From positions 2,088,501-2,152,500 of the forward strand of contig NZ_CP129107.1 of the NCBI RefSeq assembly GCF_030406725.1: a stretch of 64,000 nucleotides of DNA. Direction: 5' to 3'. The notes under the pieces are model-generated. The model did no database searches and was not told the origin of the DNA. It worked only from the letters and a program-made list of their open reading frames with translations. This stretch comes from Alteriqipengyuania flavescens. Its GTDB lineage: Bacteria; Pseudomonadota; Alphaproteobacteria; Sphingomonadales; Sphingomonadaceae. The stretch's first letter is position 1; every line of letters starts with the position of its first letter. Shown piece after piece: positions 43,405 to 54,498 of the stretch. A program made the position numbers and the translations under genes.

Positions 43405-44453
43405 CCGAGACCTTCATCTCCTGGGGCATGGACCCGAACTGGGCATGGGCCGTCGCGACCATTGCTGGCATCCTGCTGATTGCCTTGCCGCTGTTGCTGA
43501 GCGTGGCGATGATCATCTATGTCGACCGCAAGGTCTGGGCATCTATCAACCTGCGCCGCGGGCCCAATGTGGTCGGGCCCTTCGGCCTGCTGCAGAGTTT
43601 TGCGGACGGGTTGAAGGTGTTCCTGCAGGAAACCATCATCCCGGCGGCTGCGAACAAGGGCATGTTTCTGCTCGCGCCGATCATCACCTTTAGCGTGGCC
43701 CTGCTCGCCTGGGCGGTGATCCCGTTTAATTCGGGCGCGGTGCTGGCCGATATCAACGTCGGGCTGCTCTATATCTTCGCGGTCAGTTCGCTGGGCGTGT
43801 ACGGCGTGGTCATCGCGGGCTGGGCCTCCAATTCGAAATACCCGTTCTTCAGCTCGATGCGGGCAGCCGCGCAGATGATTTCTTATGAGGTCTCGATCGG
43901 CTTCATCCTGATCTGCGTCGTCCTTTACGCCGGCACGTTCAACATGAACGAGATCATCGAAAGCCAGCGCGGCCATGGCCTCGGCATCGTCAACGGCTAC
44001 TGGTTCAATTTGCTGCTGTTCCCGATCTGGGTGATGTTCTTCATTTCCAGCCTGGCCGAAACCGCCCGCGTTCCGTTCGACCTGACCGAGGCGGAAAGCG
44101 AGCTCGTCGCCGGGTACCAGACCGAATATTCCTCCATGAGCTTCGCGCTGTTCTGGCTCGGCGAGTATGCCAACATCCTCCTGATGTGCTCGCTCAACAC
44201 GATCCTGTTCTTCGGCGGCTGGCTGCCCCCGATCGACTGGGCTCCGCTGTACGAGGTCCCCGGCTTCATCTGGTTCCTGCTGAAGACGTTCTTCTTCTTC
44301 TTCATGTTCAGCTGGGTGATGGCGACCGTGCCGCGCTACCGCTACGACCAGCTGATGCGGCTGGGCTGGAAAGTCTTCCTGCCGATGAGCCTGATCTTCG
44401 TCGCCGTGATTTCCGGCTGGCTGATGTTTACCCGATATGGAGGTGCGGCATGA
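43401..44453 (+). CDS. nuoH: NADH-quinone oxidoreductase subunit H
   Basis: The product has 350 residues with eight membrane helices. Conserved loops include [20 protein letters not shown] and [20 protein letters not shown], which line the quinone channel. It couples quinone reduction to proton pumping at the arm junction. Length is normal. Confidence 0.97.
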   Translation: MTETFISWGMDPNWAWAVATIAGILLIALPLLLSVAMIIYVDRKVWASINLRRGPNVVGPFGLLQSFADGLKVFLQETIIPAAANKGMFLLAPIITFSVALLAWAVIPFNSGAVLADINVGLLYIFAVSSLGVYGVVIAGWASNSKYPFFSSMRAAAQMISYEVSIGFILICVVLYAGTFNMNEIIESQRGHGLGIVNGYWFNLLLFPIWVMFFISSLAETARVPFDLTEAESELVAGYQTEYSSMSFALFWLGEYANILLMCSLNTILFFGGWLPPIDWAPLYEVPGFIWFLLKTFFFFFMFSWVMATVPRYRYDQLMRLGWKVFLPMSLIFVAVISGWLMFTRYGGAA

Positions 44454-44935
44454 CCGTCGCCCAGCTCGTCAAGTCGTTCACCCTCTGGGAGTTCGTGAAG
44501 GCGCACGCCCTCACGCTGAAGTATTTCTTCAAGCCCAAGGTGACGATCAACTACCCGTTCGAAAAGAACAAGCTGAGCCCGCGTTTCCGCGGCGAGCATG
44601 CCCTGCGCCGCTATCCCAATGGCGAGGAACGCTGCATCGCGTGCAAGCTGTGCGAAGCCGTATGCCCGGCGCAGGCCATCACCATCGACGCCGAACCGCG
44701 CGAGGACGGCAGCCGCCGCACCACGCGTTACGACATCGACATGACCAAGTGCATCTACTGCGGTTTCTGCCAGGAAGCCTGCCCGGTCGATGCCGTGGTC
44801 GAAGGGCCCAATTTCGAATACGCGACCGAAACGCGCGAAGAACTCCTCTACGACAAGGCGAAACTGCTGGCAAACGGGGACAAGTGGGAGCGGGCGATCG
44901 CCGCGAACCTTGAAGCCGACGCGCCCTATCGCTAG
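44450..44935 (+). CDS. nuoI: NADH-quinone oxidoreductase subunit I
   Basis: The product has 161 residues. Two ferredoxin-type [4Fe-4S] motifs hold clusters N6a and N6b: [12 protein letters not shown] and [12 protein letters not shown]. It hands electrons to NuoB. ATGA overlap with nuoH. The N-terminal amphipathic helices match the family. Confidence 0.97.
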   Translation: MTVAQLVKSFTLWEFVKAHALTLKYFFKPKVTINYPFEKNKLSPRFRGEHALRRYPNGEERCIACKLCEAVCPAQAITIDAEPREDGSRRTTRYDIDMTKCIYCGFCQEACPVDAVVEGPNFEYATETREELLYDKAKLLANGDKWERAIAANLEADAPYR

Positions 44936-44962
44936 GCGGCGCGCGAGACCACACGGGGCATC

Positions 44963-45586
44963 ATGATCCAGACCTTAGCCTTTTACCTGTTCGCCTTCAT
45001 GGTGATCGCGTCGGCGACGCTCGTCATCATGGCGCGCAACCCGGTGCATTCGGTCATGTGGCTGATCCTCGCCTTCTTCAACGCCGCGGGATTGATGGTC
45101 ATCGCCGGCGCGGAATTCATCGCGATGCTGCTGGTCATCGTCTACGTGGGCGCGGTCGCGGTGCTGTTCCTGTTCGTGGTGATGATGCTCGACATCGATT
45201 TCGCGGAGCTTCGCGCTGGCTTCATCCGCAACTTCCCGCTGGGCATCGCGATTGCCGCCGTGCTGCTGGCGGAACTGGTGCTGGGCATCGGTGCCTATCG
45301 CGCCGGCGCGCTTGAACTCGGCGCGCCGAGCGGTGCTGCGGCTCCGCTGGCAGGCCAGAGCAATATCGAGAACGTCGGCGTACTGCTCTACACCCGCTAT
45401 CTCTTCCTGTTCGAACTGGCCGGCATCGTCCTGCTGGTGGCGATGATCGGCGCGATCGTGCTGACCCATCGCAAGCCTGCGACCGAGCGCCGCGGCCACC
45501 AGAACATCGCGAAGCAGAACGCGCGCAATCCGAACGAGGCGACCGTGATGAAGCAGCCGCAAGTGGGCGAGGGGGTCGAACTGTGA
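44963..45586 (+). CDS. nuoJ: NADH-quinone oxidoreductase subunit J
   Basis: The product has 207 residues with five membrane helices (ND6). The first helices and AGAEFIAMLLVIVYVGAVAV with its pi-bulge helix are conserved. The C-terminal 40 residues form a basic cytoplasmic tail (RKPATERRGHQNIAKQNA). A repeat starts on the base after its stop. Confidence 0.96.
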   Translation: MIQTLAFYLFAFMVIASATLVIMARNPVHSVMWLILAFFNAAGLMVIAGAEFIAMLLVIVYVGAVAVLFLFVVMMLDIDFAELRAGFIRNFPLGIAIAAVLLAELVLGIGAYRAGALELGAPSGAAAPLAGQSNIENVGVLLYTRYLFLFELAGIVLLVAMIGAIVLTHRKPATERRGHQNIAKQNARNPNEATVMKQPQVGEGVEL

Positions 45587-45612
45587 CCCTTCGACAAGCT
45601 CAGGATGAGCGG
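45587..45612. repeat. Dispersed repeat half-copy upstream of nuoK
   Basis: The 26 bases immediately after the nuoJ stop match the right arm of the repeat before nuoF in the same orientation (TTCGACAAGCTCAG then ATGAGCGG). The nuoK ribosome-binding site AAAGGAG (45616-45622) follows directly. No left arm is present. Confidence 0.8.
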
Positions 45613-45632
45613 ACCAAAGGAGCTACGCGCTC

Positions 45633-45938
45633 ATGATTGGCATCGAACATTATCTCGTCGTCAGCTCGATCCTGTTCGTGCTCGGCGTGCTCGGCATCTT
45701 CCTCAACCGGAAGAACGTGATCGTCATCCTGATGGCGATCGAGCTCATCCTGCTGAGCGTGAACATCAACCTCGTCGCCTTCAGCGCCTTTCTCGGCGAC
45801 CTGACGGGCCAGGTATTCGCCATGTTCGTGCTGACCGTTGCTGCGGCCGAGGCCGCCATCGGTCTTGCCATCCTGGTCATCTATTTCCGCCGCCGCGGCA
45901 CGATCGCGGTCGACGATGTCAGCCAGATGAAGGGCTAA
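45633..45938 (+). CDS. nuoK: NADH-quinone oxidoreductase subunit K
   Basis: The product has 101 residues with three membrane helices (ND4L). The proton-channel glutamates lie in [16 protein letters not shown] and in [19 protein letters not shown] precedes the ATG. Normal length. Confidence 0.97.
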   Translation: MIGIEHYLVVSSILFVLGVLGIFLNRKNVIVILMAIELILLSVNINLVAFSAFLGDLTGQVFAMFVLTVAAAEAAIGLAILVIYFRRRGTIAVDDVSQMKG

Positions 45939-45944
45939 CGCGCC

Positions 45945-48005
45945 GTGCAATCGATCCTGATCATCGTCTTCCTGCCCTTGCTCGCGGCCATCGTCGCCGG
46001 GTTGGGCAACCGGATGCTCGGCAACACCGTCGCCAAGTCGATCACGACCGGCGCGCTGCTGGTCGCGTGCGGCCTGAGCTGGCCGATCTTCCTCGGCTTC
46101 CTTGGCGGGAGCGCGGAGGCGACTGTCGTCCCCGTGCTCCAGTGGGTGCAATCGGGCGACCTGACCTTCGACTGGGCGCTGCGTGTCGATACGCTGACTG
46201 CCGTGATGTTGGTGGTGATCACCACGGTCTCCGCATTGGTCCACGTCTACAGCTGGGGCTACATGGAGGAGGACCCGGACCAGCCGCGTTTCTTTGCCTA
46301 TCTCAGCCTCTTCACCTTCGCCATGTTGATGCTGGTGACCGCCGATAATTTGGTCCAGATGTTCTTCGGCTGGGAAGGGGTGGGCCTGGCATCGTATCTC
46401 CTCATTGGCTTTTGGTTCCGCAAGCCGAGCGCCAATGCCGCGGCGATCAAGGCTTTCGTGGTCAACCGCGTCGGCGACCTCGGTTTCATGCTGGGTATCT
46501 TCGGCGTGTTCCTGGTGTTCCAGACCACTTCCATTGCCGAGATCAATGCGAACGCCGCAGGCATGGCGGGCAGCACGATCGGTTTCCTCGGCTACCGCGT
46601 CGACACGCTGACGGTGCTGTGCATCCTCCTGTTCATCGGGGCGATGGGCAAGTCGGCGCAGCTCGGTCTGCACACCTGGCTGCCCGACGCGATGGAGGGG
46701 CCGACGCCCGTTTCCGCGTTGATCCACGCTGCTACCATGGTCACCGCCGGCGTCTTCATGGTCTGCCGCCTGTCGCCGTTGTTCGAAACCTCGCCCATCG
46801 CGCTCGGCTTCGTGACCACCATCGGCGCGGCCACCTGCCTGTTCGCCGCCACGGTCGGGACCACGCAGTGGGACATCAAGCGGGTCATCGCCTATTCCAC
46901 CTGTTCGCAGCTCGGCTACATGTTCTTTGCCGCCGGCGTCGGCGCTTACGGCGCGGCGATGTTCCACCTGTTCACCCACGCTTTTTTCAAGGCGCTGCTG
47001 TTCCTCGGCGCGGGCAGCGTGATCCACGCGATGCACCACGAACAGGACATGCGTTATTACGGCGGCCTGCGTAAGGAAATCCCGCTTACCTTCTGGGCGA
47101 TGATGGCCGGTACGCTGGCGATCACCGGGGTCGGCATTTACGATCTGCACGTCGGTTTCGCAGGGTTCTGGTCCAAGGACGCGATCCTCGAGGTCGCCTA
47201 CGCCCGTGGCGGCAATTTCGGCACCGGCGCGTTCTGGGTCGGCGCCTTTGCCGCCCTGCTGACCAGCTTCTACAGCTGGCGCCTGATGTTCCTGACCTTC
47301 TGGGGCGAGCCGCGCTGGGCGCAAAGCGAGCACATCCAGCACGCAGTCCATCACGGGCACGACGAGCCCGACGAGCACAATCCGCCCGTCCAGGAAGACG
47401 CCGGCCAGCTTCACGACCATCACGTGCCCGCTGCCGACCAGAAGGACGGCACTGGCGGCTATCACCCGCACGAAAGCCCGTGGGTCATGCTGGTGCCGCT
47501 TGCCGTGCTGGCACTGGGCGCTGTGTTCGCGGGACAGGTGTTTGCCGGCAACTTCCTCGACGAGGCAGGCTTCTGGAACGGCGCGATCGCCTACAACGCA
47601 GAGCTGATGCATGCGATGCACGAGGTGCCGAAGTGGGTTAAATACACCGCCTTCGTCGTCATGCTGCTCGGCTTGCTGGGGGCCTGGTATGCCTACATCC
47701 GCAACACCGACGTGCCCGAAGAAGCGACGCGCCAGCTAGGCCCGATCTACAAGTTCGTGCACAACAAGTGGTATTTCGACGAGCTATACGCCCTGCTGTT
47801 CGTGAAGCCGGCGTTCTGGCTCGGCCGCAAGCTGTGGATCATCGGCGACAAGGGCATCATCGACCGCTTCGGCCCCGATGGCGCGGCATGGGCCGTGTCG
47901 AAGGGTAGCGGGGTCGCCTCGCGCGTCCAGTCGGGCTCGCTCAACGCCTATGCGCTGGTGATGCTCCTCGGCCTTGTCGCCGCCGTGACGTGGGTGCTTT
48001 TCTGA
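45945..48005 (+). CDS. nuoL: NADH-quinone oxidoreductase subunit L with histidine-rich loop
   Basis: The product has 686 residues from the GTG at 45945. It is an antiporter-like proton-pumping subunit: [18 protein letters not shown], the channel lysine region [21 protein letters not shown], and the long lateral helix at the C-terminus. Residues about 462-510 form an unusual histidine- and acid-rich loop ([23 protein letters not shown]) before TM14. Its stop overlaps nuoM. Confidence 0.96.
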   Translation: MQSILIIVFLPLLAAIVAGLGNRMLGNTVAKSITTGALLVACGLSWPIFLGFLGGSAEATVVPVLQWVQSGDLTFDWALRVDTLTAVMLVVITTVSALVHVYSWGYMEEDPDQPRFFAYLSLFTFAMLMLVTADNLVQMFFGWEGVGLASYLLIGFWFRKPSANAAAIKAFVVNRVGDLGFMLGIFGVFLVFQTTSIAEINANAAGMAGSTIGFLGYRVDTLTVLCILLFIGAMGKSAQLGLHTWLPDAMEGPTPVSALIHAATMVTAGVFMVCRLSPLFETSPIALGFVTTIGAATCLFAATVGTTQWDIKRVIAYSTCSQLGYMFFAAGVGAYGAAMFHLFTHAFFKALLFLGAGSVIHAMHHEQDMRYYGGLRKEIPLTFWAMMAGTLAITGVGIYDLHVGFAGFWSKDAILEVAYARGGNFGTGAFWVGAFAALLTSFYSWRLMFLTFWGEPRWAQSEHIQHAVHHGHDEPDEHNPPVQEDAGQLHDHHVPAADQKDGTGGYHPHESPWVMLVPLAVLALGAVFAGQVFAGNFLDEAGFWNGAIAYNAELMHAMHEVPKWVKYTAFVVMLLGLLGAWYAYIRNTDVPEEATRQLGPIYKFVHNKWYFDELYALLFVKPAFWLGRKLWIIGDKGIIDRFGPDGAAWAVSKGSGVASRVQSGSLNAYALVMLLGLVAAVTWVLF

Positions 48006-49564
48006 TGGGGAGCTTTCCGATCCTTTCCGTAATGCTCCTCGTGCCGCTCGCGGCTGCGATCGCATGCCTGTTCCTCGACGCGAAAGCCGCGCGGATGACG
48101 GCGCTGGTCGCCACGCTCATCGACCTTGCGCTCGGCATCGCGCTGTGGGCCAATTACGATATCGGCGGTGCGCAGTGGCAGTTCGTGGAAAGCGCGCCGC
48201 TGTTCGCAGGCTTCTCCTACGCGCTCGGTATCGACGGGATCGCGCTACTGCTGATCGTGCTCAGCGTGTTCCTGATGCCGCTCTGCATCCTCGCCAGCTG
48301 GGAAGCCATCGACAAGCGCGTCGGCGAATACATGGCCGCCTTCCTTTTCATGGAAGTGCTGATGATCGGCGTGTTCGCCGCGCAGGACATCTTCCTGTTC
48401 TACATCTTCTTCGAAGCCGGCCTGATCCCGATGTACCTGATCATCGGGGTGTGGGGCGGGGCCGACCGGATCTACGCCAGCTACAAGTTCTTCCTCTACA
48501 CGCTGCTCGGCTCGGTGCTGATGCTGGTGGCGATGCTGTGGATGGTGAATACGGCGGGCACCACCGACATTCCCACGCTTATGCAGTTCGATTTCGCGCC
48601 GGAAGCGCAAACGTGGCTGTGGCTCGCCTTCTTCGCCAGCTTCGCGGTGAAAATGCCGATGTGGCCGATCCACACCTGGCTGCCCGACGCGCACGTCCAG
48701 GCACCAACGGCGGGCTCGGTCATCCTGGCAGGCGTGCTGTTGAAGATGGGCGGCTACGGCTTCATCCGCTTCAGCCTGCCGATGTTCCCGGAAGCTTCCG
48801 CGCAGTTCACGCCGCTGATCCTGGGCCTGTCGATGGTCGCGGTGGTCTACGCCAGTCTCGTCGCGCTGGTGCAGAGCGACATGAAGAAGCTGATCGCCTA
48901 TTCCTCGGTCGCCCACATGGCGATCGTGACGGCGGGCCTGTTCGCCTTCAACGTCCAGGGACTCGAAGGCGCGATGATCATGATGCTCAGCCATGGTCTC
49001 GTCTCGGGCGCGCTGTTCCTGTGCGTCGGCGTGATCTACGATCGGCTGCACACGCGCGAGATCGACCGGTACGGCGGGCTCGCGATCAACATGCCGTATT
49101 ACGCGCTGTTCTTCCTGCTGTTCACCATGGCCAGCATCGGCCTGCCGGGTACCAGCGGCTTCGTCGCCGAATTCCTCAGCCTTGCGGGTGTGTACGAGGT
49201 CAGCAGCACGGCGACTTTCGTGCTGACGACCGGCATCATCCTGGGCGCCGGCTACATGCTCTATCTCTATCGCCGCGTCGCATTCGGCGGACAGGTGAAC
49301 GAGGATGCGGCCGCCATGCACGACATGAATGCGCGCGAATGGATCATCATGGCGCCCATCGCGGCCGCCGTGCTGTGGATGGGCGTTTATCCCGAAAGCT
49401 TCCTTGCACCGATGCGCAGCGACATCGCCGCGCTGGAAGCCCGCGTCGCGCGCGCCGCGCCGCAAGGCGACGCGAAACTGACCGCGCCGGACCCGGAAGC
49501 GGTCGCGGCATTGCAGGCAAAGGCCGAAGCGGCCGCAGAGCACGGTTCTGAGGGGGACCACTGA
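48005..49564 (+). CDS. nuoM: NADH-quinone oxidoreductase subunit M
   Basis: The product has 519 residues from the ATG at 48005, which overlaps the nuoL stop; an in-frame ATG 15 bases earlier is inside nuoL. Antiporter-like subunit with [19 protein letters not shown] and the channel lysine motif. An alanine/glutamate-rich tail (about 485-519) is extra. Overlaps nuoN by TGATG. Confidence 0.97.
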   Translation: MGSFPILSVMLLVPLAAAIACLFLDAKAARMTALVATLIDLALGIALWANYDIGGAQWQFVESAPLFAGFSYALGIDGIALLLIVLSVFLMPLCILASWEAIDKRVGEYMAAFLFMEVLMIGVFAAQDIFLFYIFFEAGLIPMYLIIGVWGGADRIYASYKFFLYTLLGSVLMLVAMLWMVNTAGTTDIPTLMQFDFAPEAQTWLWLAFFASFAVKMPMWPIHTWLPDAHVQAPTAGSVILAGVLLKMGGYGFIRFSLPMFPEASAQFTPLILGLSMVAVVYASLVALVQSDMKKLIAYSSVAHMAIVTAGLFAFNVQGLEGAMIMMLSHGLVSGALFLCVGVIYDRLHTREIDRYGGLAINMPYYALFFLLFTMASIGLPGTSGFVAEFLSLAGVYEVSSTATFVLTTGIILGAGYMLYLYRRVAFGGQVNEDAAAMHDMNAREWIIMAPIAAAVLWMGVYPESFLAPMRSDIAALEARVARAAPQGDAKLTAPDPEAVAALQAKAEAAAEHGSEGDH

Positions 49565-51030
49565 TGGAACTCAAGACCTCCCTCCTGCTGATGCTGCCCG
49601 AGCTGGTATTCAGCGTCTCGGGCCTCGTCCTGCTGTTGATGTGCGCCTGGATGGGCGACAGGGCCGCGCGCCTCATCTCGATCCTGACTGCCGCCGTGCT
49701 CGGCGCCGGTTTCGCCATGGTCCTGCCGCTCGCGATCGGCGGGGCGTCGGGTCCCGACACGATCGCCTTCTTCGGCCAGCTGCGCGCCGATGCCTTCGCC
49801 AGCTTTGCCAAGCTGCTGATCTACCTGTCGGGCATTGCCGCGCTGATGATCGCGCCGAAGTTCTTCGGCCGCATCGGCGCCATGCGCGGCGAATATGCTG
49901 TGCTGATCCTCTTCGCCACGCTGGGCATGAGCGTGATGGTGTCGGCGACCGACCTCGTTTCTCTCTACATCGGCCTCGAACTCAACAGCCTCGCGGCTTA
50001 CGTGATGGCGGCGTTCCTGCGCGAGGATGACCGTTCCGCCGAAGCCGGCCTGAAGTATTTTGTCCTCGGCTCGCTCGCCAGCGGCATCCTGCTGTTCGGC
50101 ATGAGCCTGACGTACGGCTTCACCGGCACGACGAATTTCGCCGGCATCAGCGCGGCGATGGGGACGGACCTGTCCACCGGGGCGCTGTTCGGCCTGATCT
50201 TCGTGCTGGCGGGCCTCGCCTTCAAGATCAGCGCGGTGCCGTTCCACATGTGGACGCCCGACGTATACGAAGGCGCGCCCACGCCGGTGACGACCTTCTT
50301 CGCGACCGCTCCCAAGGTTGCTGCCATCGCGTTGCTGACCCGCGTGTCGATCTCCGCCTTCGGCAGCGTTGCGACCGCGTGGCAACAGGTCGTGATCATT
50401 GCGGCGCTCGCCTCGATCGTCTGGGGCGCGCTCGGTGCCATCGGCCAGTCGAACCTGAAGCGACTGCTCGCCTATTCCTCGATCAACAACGTCGGCTTCA
50501 TCCTGATCGGCCTCGCCGCGGCGACTGTCGCCGGGGTGAGCGGCGTTCTGGTCTATCTCGTCATCTATGTCGCGATGTCGATCGGCAGCTTCGTGGCCGT
50601 GCTGATGCTGCGCGATGCAGAGGGTGCGCCGCTGGAACGTGTGTCCGACATCGCCGGTCTCAGCCGCACGCGGCCGATCCTCGCCCTGTGCCTTGCCGCG
50701 CTGATGTTCAGCTTGGCCGGCATCCCGCCGCTGTTCGGGTTCTGGGGCAAGTTCGTGGTGTTCCAGGCCGCGGTGGAGGCCGACATGCTCGCGCTCGCCG
50801 CCATCGGTATCGCCGCCAGCGTGATCGGCGCGTTCTATTACATCAAGATCGTGAAGGTCATGTATTTCGACGATCCCGCGGGGACCGCAACGGGCGAGGC
50901 GGAGACCTCGCAATGGGTCCTGCTTGGGCTGAGCGCGCTGTTCATCTCGCCGCTCGGCTACCTGCTCACGCCGTGGCTGGGCCAGATGGCGGACAAGGCG
51001 GCAGCCGTGCTGTTCGCAACCATCGGCTGA
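49564..51030 (+). CDS. nuoN: NADH-quinone oxidoreductase subunit N
   Basis: The product has 488 residues, about fourteen membrane helices, with LYIGLELNSLAAYVMAAF and FHMWTPDVYEGAPTPVTTFF conserved. It is the third antiporter-like pump subunit. Last complex I gene; birA starts one base after its stop. Confidence 0.97.
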   Translation: MELKTSLLLMLPELVFSVSGLVLLLMCAWMGDRAARLISILTAAVLGAGFAMVLPLAIGGASGPDTIAFFGQLRADAFASFAKLLIYLSGIAALMIAPKFFGRIGAMRGEYAVLILFATLGMSVMVSATDLVSLYIGLELNSLAAYVMAAFLREDDRSAEAGLKYFVLGSLASGILLFGMSLTYGFTGTTNFAGISAAMGTDLSTGALFGLIFVLAGLAFKISAVPFHMWTPDVYEGAPTPVTTFFATAPKVAAIALLTRVSISAFGSVATAWQQVVIIAALASIVWGALGAIGQSNLKRLLAYSSINNVGFILIGLAAATVAGVSGVLVYLVIYVAMSIGSFVAVLMLRDAEGAPLERVSDIAGLSRTRPILALCLAALMFSLAGIPPLFGFWGKFVVFQAAVEADMLALAAIGIAASVIGAFYYIKIVKVMYFDDPAGTATGEAETSQWVLLGLSALFISPLGYLLTPWLGQMADKAAAVLFATIG

Positions 51031-51031
51031 T

Positions 51032-51757
51032 TTGAACCCACGTATCGAAATACTGGCGGAAACCGGCTCTACCAATGCCGACCTTGCCGCGCGCCTCGCT
51101 TCCGGCGAGCATGTCGCCGAAGGCGCGTGGCTGGTGGCCGATCGCCAGACGGCGGGGAAGGGCAGGCAGGGCCGCGCCTGGTCCGATGGCAGCGGCAATT
51201 TCATGGGTTCGACGATCGTACGGCGCGGACCGAACGATCCTGCCGCGCCCACGCTGGCCCTGCTGGCGGGGCTCGCCCTCTATGAAACGGTTTCGCCGGT
51301 GGTCGCAGGTGCCGCCCTGCTGGCGCTGAAATGGCCCAACGACCTGCTGCTCGGCGGCGCTAAGCTCGCCGGCATCCTGCTGGAAGGCGTCGGCGATGCG
51401 GTGATCGTGGGCATCGGCGTGAACCTCGCGCAGGCTCCCGACCTGCCCAACCGGCGGACCGCCGCACTGTCCGACCTCGGCCCCGCTCCCGACCGGGACC
51501 TGTTCGCCCGCGAACTTGCGAGTAACTGGATCGTCGAGCTTGATCGCTGGCGCCAGTTCGGGCTCGATCCGGTCCTGCGCCGCTGGACAGCGCTGGCCCA
51601 CGCCGCCGGCAGCAGTCTGACCGTTCACGAACCCGATGGCACGACCGTATCCGGCGCATTTGCAGGGCTGGCGCAGGACGGGGCGTTGCAGCTAAGGCTG
51701 GTGGATGGAACCACCCGCATCGTCCACGCCGGCGATGTCCACTGGGAAGGACGCTGA
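51032..51757 (+). CDS. birA: Biotin--[acetyl-CoA carboxylase] ligase
   Basis: The product has 241 residues from the TTG at 51032. Catalytic-domain motifs are [24 protein letters not shown] (biotinyl-AMP loop) and [19 protein letters not shown], followed by the small C-terminal SH3-like domain. No N-terminal winged helix is present, so it is a pure ligase without repressor function. It activates biotin and transfers it to carboxyl carrier proteins. Position after nuoN and before coaX is standard in alphaproteobacteria. Confidence 0.94.
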   Translation: MNPRIEILAETGSTNADLAARLASGEHVAEGAWLVADRQTAGKGRQGRAWSDGSGNFMGSTIVRRGPNDPAAPTLALLAGLALYETVSPVVAGAALLALKWPNDLLLGGAKLAGILLEGVGDAVIVGIGVNLAQAPDLPNRRTAALSDLGPAPDRDLFARELASNWIVELDRWRQFGLDPVLRRWTALAHAAGSSLTVHEPDGTTVSGAFAGLAQDGALQLRLVDGTTRIVHAGDVHWEGR

Positions 51758-51759
51758 CC

Positions 51760-52536
51760 ATGCTGCTCGCCGCCGATGTCGGAAACACAAACGTCGTCTT
51801 CGCCCTGTTCGACGGCGAAACGCTGCGCGGCCGCTGGCGGATTGCGACCGATCCGCGCCGCACGGGGGACGAATACGCCGTGTGGCTGCTCCAGCTGCTC
51901 GAGATCGAGGGCGTGGGCCGCGACGCGATCGCGCAGATCGTCTTCGCCTCGGTCGTCCCGCGCGCCGATCACAACTTGACCGTGCTGTCGGAAAAATACT
52001 TCGGCATCACCCCCATCTTCGCTGGGCAAGGCGATGCGGCCTGGCGGTTCCAGATCGATGTCGACCAGCCCAGCTCGCTCGGCGCGGACCGCGCGCTCAA
52101 CATCCTTGCCGCGCACCAGAAATACGGGGGCGACCTGATCGTGATCGACTTCGGCACCGCGACGAAATTCGAGGCGATCGATTTCGACGGCGCCTACAAG
52201 GGCGGCAGCATTGCCCCCGGGATCAACCTCTCGCTCGATGCATTGGTGGGCAAGACGGCCAAGCTGCCGCGCATCGCCATCCGTGCCCCCAAAAGCGATA
52301 CCGTGATCGGAAAGAACACGGAAGAACAGATGCTTATCGGGGTATTCTGGGGCTACGTCGCAATGATGGAAGGCATCGTTGCGCGGATGAAGGCGGAAAT
52401 CGGCCGGCCTGCGAAAGTGGTCGCCACGGGCGGTCTCGCCATCCTGTTCGACGAGGCGACCGATATTTTCGACTACGTCGACGCCGACCTTACCATCGAA
52501 GGGCTGCGCATCGTGGCCCGGCAAGCGAGTTCATGA
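51760..52536 (+). CDS. coaX: Type III pantothenate kinase
   Basis: The product has 258 residues. The ASKHA fold motifs are DVGNTN near residues 6-11, SLGADRA near 109 and DFGTATKFE near 132, with TGGLA near the end. CoaX phosphorylates pantothenate in the first step of CoA synthesis and needs a monovalent cation. Its stop overlaps rnj by ATGA. Confidence 0.96.
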   Translation: MLLAADVGNTNVVFALFDGETLRGRWRIATDPRRTGDEYAVWLLQLLEIEGVGRDAIAQIVFASVVPRADHNLTVLSEKYFGITPIFAGQGDAAWRFQIDVDQPSSLGADRALNILAAHQKYGGDLIVIDFGTATKFEAIDFDGAYKGGSIAPGINLSLDALVGKTAKLPRIAIRAPKSDTVIGKNTEEQMLIGVFWGYVAMMEGIVARMKAEIGRPAKVVATGGLAILFDEATDIFDYVDADLTIEGLRIVARQASS

Positions 52537-54179
52537 AAACAGATTACACGCCGGAAAACGAACTTCTCTTCCTCGCGCTGGGCGGGTCGGGCGAGATCGG
52601 TATGAACGTCAACCTGTACGGCTGCGACGGCAAGTGGCTGATGGTCGACTGCGGGATGACTTTCAGCGGGGGCGAATATCCCGGCGTCGACCTCGTGTTC
52701 GCCGAAATAGACTTCATCGAGGACCGACGCGACGACCTGCTCGGCATCGTCCTCACCCACGCGCACGAGGACCACATCGGGGCGCTGCCGTACTTTGCGG
52801 AAGAGCTCGGCGTGCCTCTCTATGCCACGCCTTTCACCGCGGACCTGATCGAGCGCAAGCTGCAGGAAGCCGGCATCGCGGGCGATATCGAACTCAACAT
52901 CATCCCCGACGATCATGGCAATTTCGACCTGGGCCCGTTCAGCATCACCTACATCCCGCTTGCCCACTCGATCGCGGAAGGCAACGCGCTGCTAGTCGAT
53001 ACGCCTTACGGCCGCATCTTCCACACGGGGGACTGGAAGCTGGACGAGGAGCCGGTGATCGGCGAGCCGGCGACCGAAGAAGAACTGCAGGACATCGGCG
53101 ACGAGGGTGTGCTGGCGCTGGTGTGCGATTCCACCAACGTCTTCAACCCGAACCCTTCTGGCAGCGAAGGCGCGGTCTATCGCGGCCTGCTGGACGAGGT
53201 GCGCAAGCATTCCGGCAAGCGCGTGCTCGTCACGACCTTCGCTTCCAACGTGGCGCGGTTGCAGACGCTCGGCGCGGTGGCGGAGGAAACGGGGCGCAAG
53301 CTCGTCGTCGCCGGGCGCTCGCTCGACCGGATGATCGATGCGGCGCAGAACAACGGCTATCTCGAAGACCTGCCCGACATCGTCGATTTCGACACCGCGA
53401 TGTCCCTGCCGCGCGGCGAGGTCATGATCATCGCGACCGGCGGGCAGGGCGAACCGCGCGCCGCCTTGTCGCGGATCGCTGAGGAGAACCACCCGCTCGA
53501 GCTTACGCGCGGCGACGTGGTGCTGTTTTCCAGCCGCCAGATCCCGGGGAACGAGATTTCCATCGGCAAGGTGCAGAACCGGCTTGCCGAGCGCGGGATC
53601 GTGATGATCACCGACCGGCAGAGCATGATCCACGTGTCCGGCCATCCCGGCCGGCCCGAGCTGGAAGCGCTCTATTCCTGGCTTCGGCCCGACATCCTGG
53701 TGCCCGTCCATGGCGAGCGGCGGCACATGGAGGAACAGGCGCGGCTGGGCTTGGCATCGGGCATCGAGCACAACGTTGTGCAATCCAACGGCGACATCGT
53801 TCGCCTCGCACCGGGCCGGCCGGGCCGGATCGGGCAGATCGAAACCGGGCGCCTCGTGCTGGATGGCGACATGATCGTGCCCGCCAACGGCGAAGCGATC
53901 ACCATGCGACGCCGGATGGCAGCCGATGGCGTGCTGCTGGTTGCCTTGTTCAACCACGGCCCGCAGATCGAGGGCATCGGCCTCCCGCTTGACGAGGATT
54001 ACGACGCCTTCATCGACGAGGCGAAGGCCGATGTGACCAAGGCGCTCGCCAAGCTGAAGGGCGCGGCCCGCCGCGACCGTGACCAGATCAGCGAGACGGC
54101 ACGCCTCGCCGCCCGCCGCTGCGCCCAGCGCTGGACCGGCAAGAAGCCCCAGACGCGCGTGATGCTGCCGGAGGGGTAG
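52533..54179 (+). CDS. rnj: Ribonuclease J
   Basis: The product has 548 residues from the ATG at 52533. Metallo-beta-lactamase/beta-CASP core: GSGEIGMN, the metal motif [23 protein letters not shown], then the beta-CASP region and the final histidine motifs [10 protein letters not shown] and [11 protein letters not shown]-terminal domain of about 100 residues follows. It is a 5'-3' exonuclease and endonuclease of RNA. RNase E is also encoded in this window, so this species carries both decay systems. It belongs to the birA-coaX-rnj-DUF1467 run shared across alphaproteobacteria. Confidence 0.95.
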   Translation: MKTDYTPENELLFLALGGSGEIGMNVNLYGCDGKWLMVDCGMTFSGGEYPGVDLVFAEIDFIEDRRDDLLGIVLTHAHEDHIGALPYFAEELGVPLYATPFTADLIERKLQEAGIAGDIELNIIPDDHGNFDLGPFSITYIPLAHSIAEGNALLVDTPYGRIFHTGDWKLDEEPVIGEPATEEELQDIGDEGVLALVCDSTNVFNPNPSGSEGAVYRGLLDEVRKHSGKRVLVTTFASNVARLQTLGAVAEETGRKLVVAGRSLDRMIDAAQNNGYLEDLPDIVDFDTAMSLPRGEVMIIATGGQGEPRAALSRIAEENHPLELTRGDVVLFSSRQIPGNEISIGKVQNRLAERGIVMITDRQSMIHVSGHPGRPELEALYSWLRPDILVPVHGERRHMEEQARLGLASGIEHNVVQSNGDIVRLAPGRPGRIGQIETGRLVLDGDMIVPANGEAITMRRRMAADGVLLVALFNHGPQIEGIGLPLDEDYDAFIDEAKADVTKALAKLKGAARRDRDQISETARLAARRCAQRWTGKKPQTRVMLPEG

Positions 54180-54183
54180 GGCG

Positions 54184-54492
54184 ATGGGCTGGATTTCCAT
54201 GCAGTGGACTTCGGTCCTCGCGATCTACGTCCTCTTCTGGGCGCTGACCGCTTTCGTCCTGCTGCCCTTCGGGATTCGCGCGGCCTCCGACCGGGGAGTC
54301 GATCCCGAAGACCGTATCCCCGGCCAGGCGGACAGCGCGCCGGTCAATTTCCGGCCCGGCAGGCTGATCCTTCGCGCGACCATCATCGCGGCGATCCTGT
54401 GCGCGCTCTATATCGCGAATTACGAGGCGGGCTGGATCACCGCCAGCGACCTCGACATGACGCAATACCTCCTGCCGGAAGGCAAGCACTAG
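54184..54492 (+). CDS. DUF1467 membrane protein
   Basis: The product has 102 residues starting four bases after rnj. Two membrane helices (about 8-30 and 62-82) flank a loop ending FRPGRLILRATIIAA. The length, helix layout and position after rnj match the DUF1467 family of alphaproteobacteria, for which no function is known. The gene ends six bases from the convergent tipN-like gene, with no clear terminator between them. Confidence 0.85.
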   Translation: MGWISMQWTSVLAIYVLFWALTAFVLLPFGIRAASDRGVDPEDRIPGQADSAPVNFRPGRLILRATIIAAILCALYIANYEAGWITASDLDMTQYLLPEGKH

Positions 54493-54498
54493 ACCGCA

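Noticed and set aside
45600-47621. 673-codon minus-strand frame opposite nuoK and nuoL
   Set aside because: Its translation is the histidine/glutamine/aspartate-rich signature of antisense to hydrophobic GC-rich genes.
51705-52532. Upstream extension of the RNase J frame through coaX
   Set aside because: The family begins at the ATG at 52533 with an ATGA overlap, and coaX is complete in another frame.
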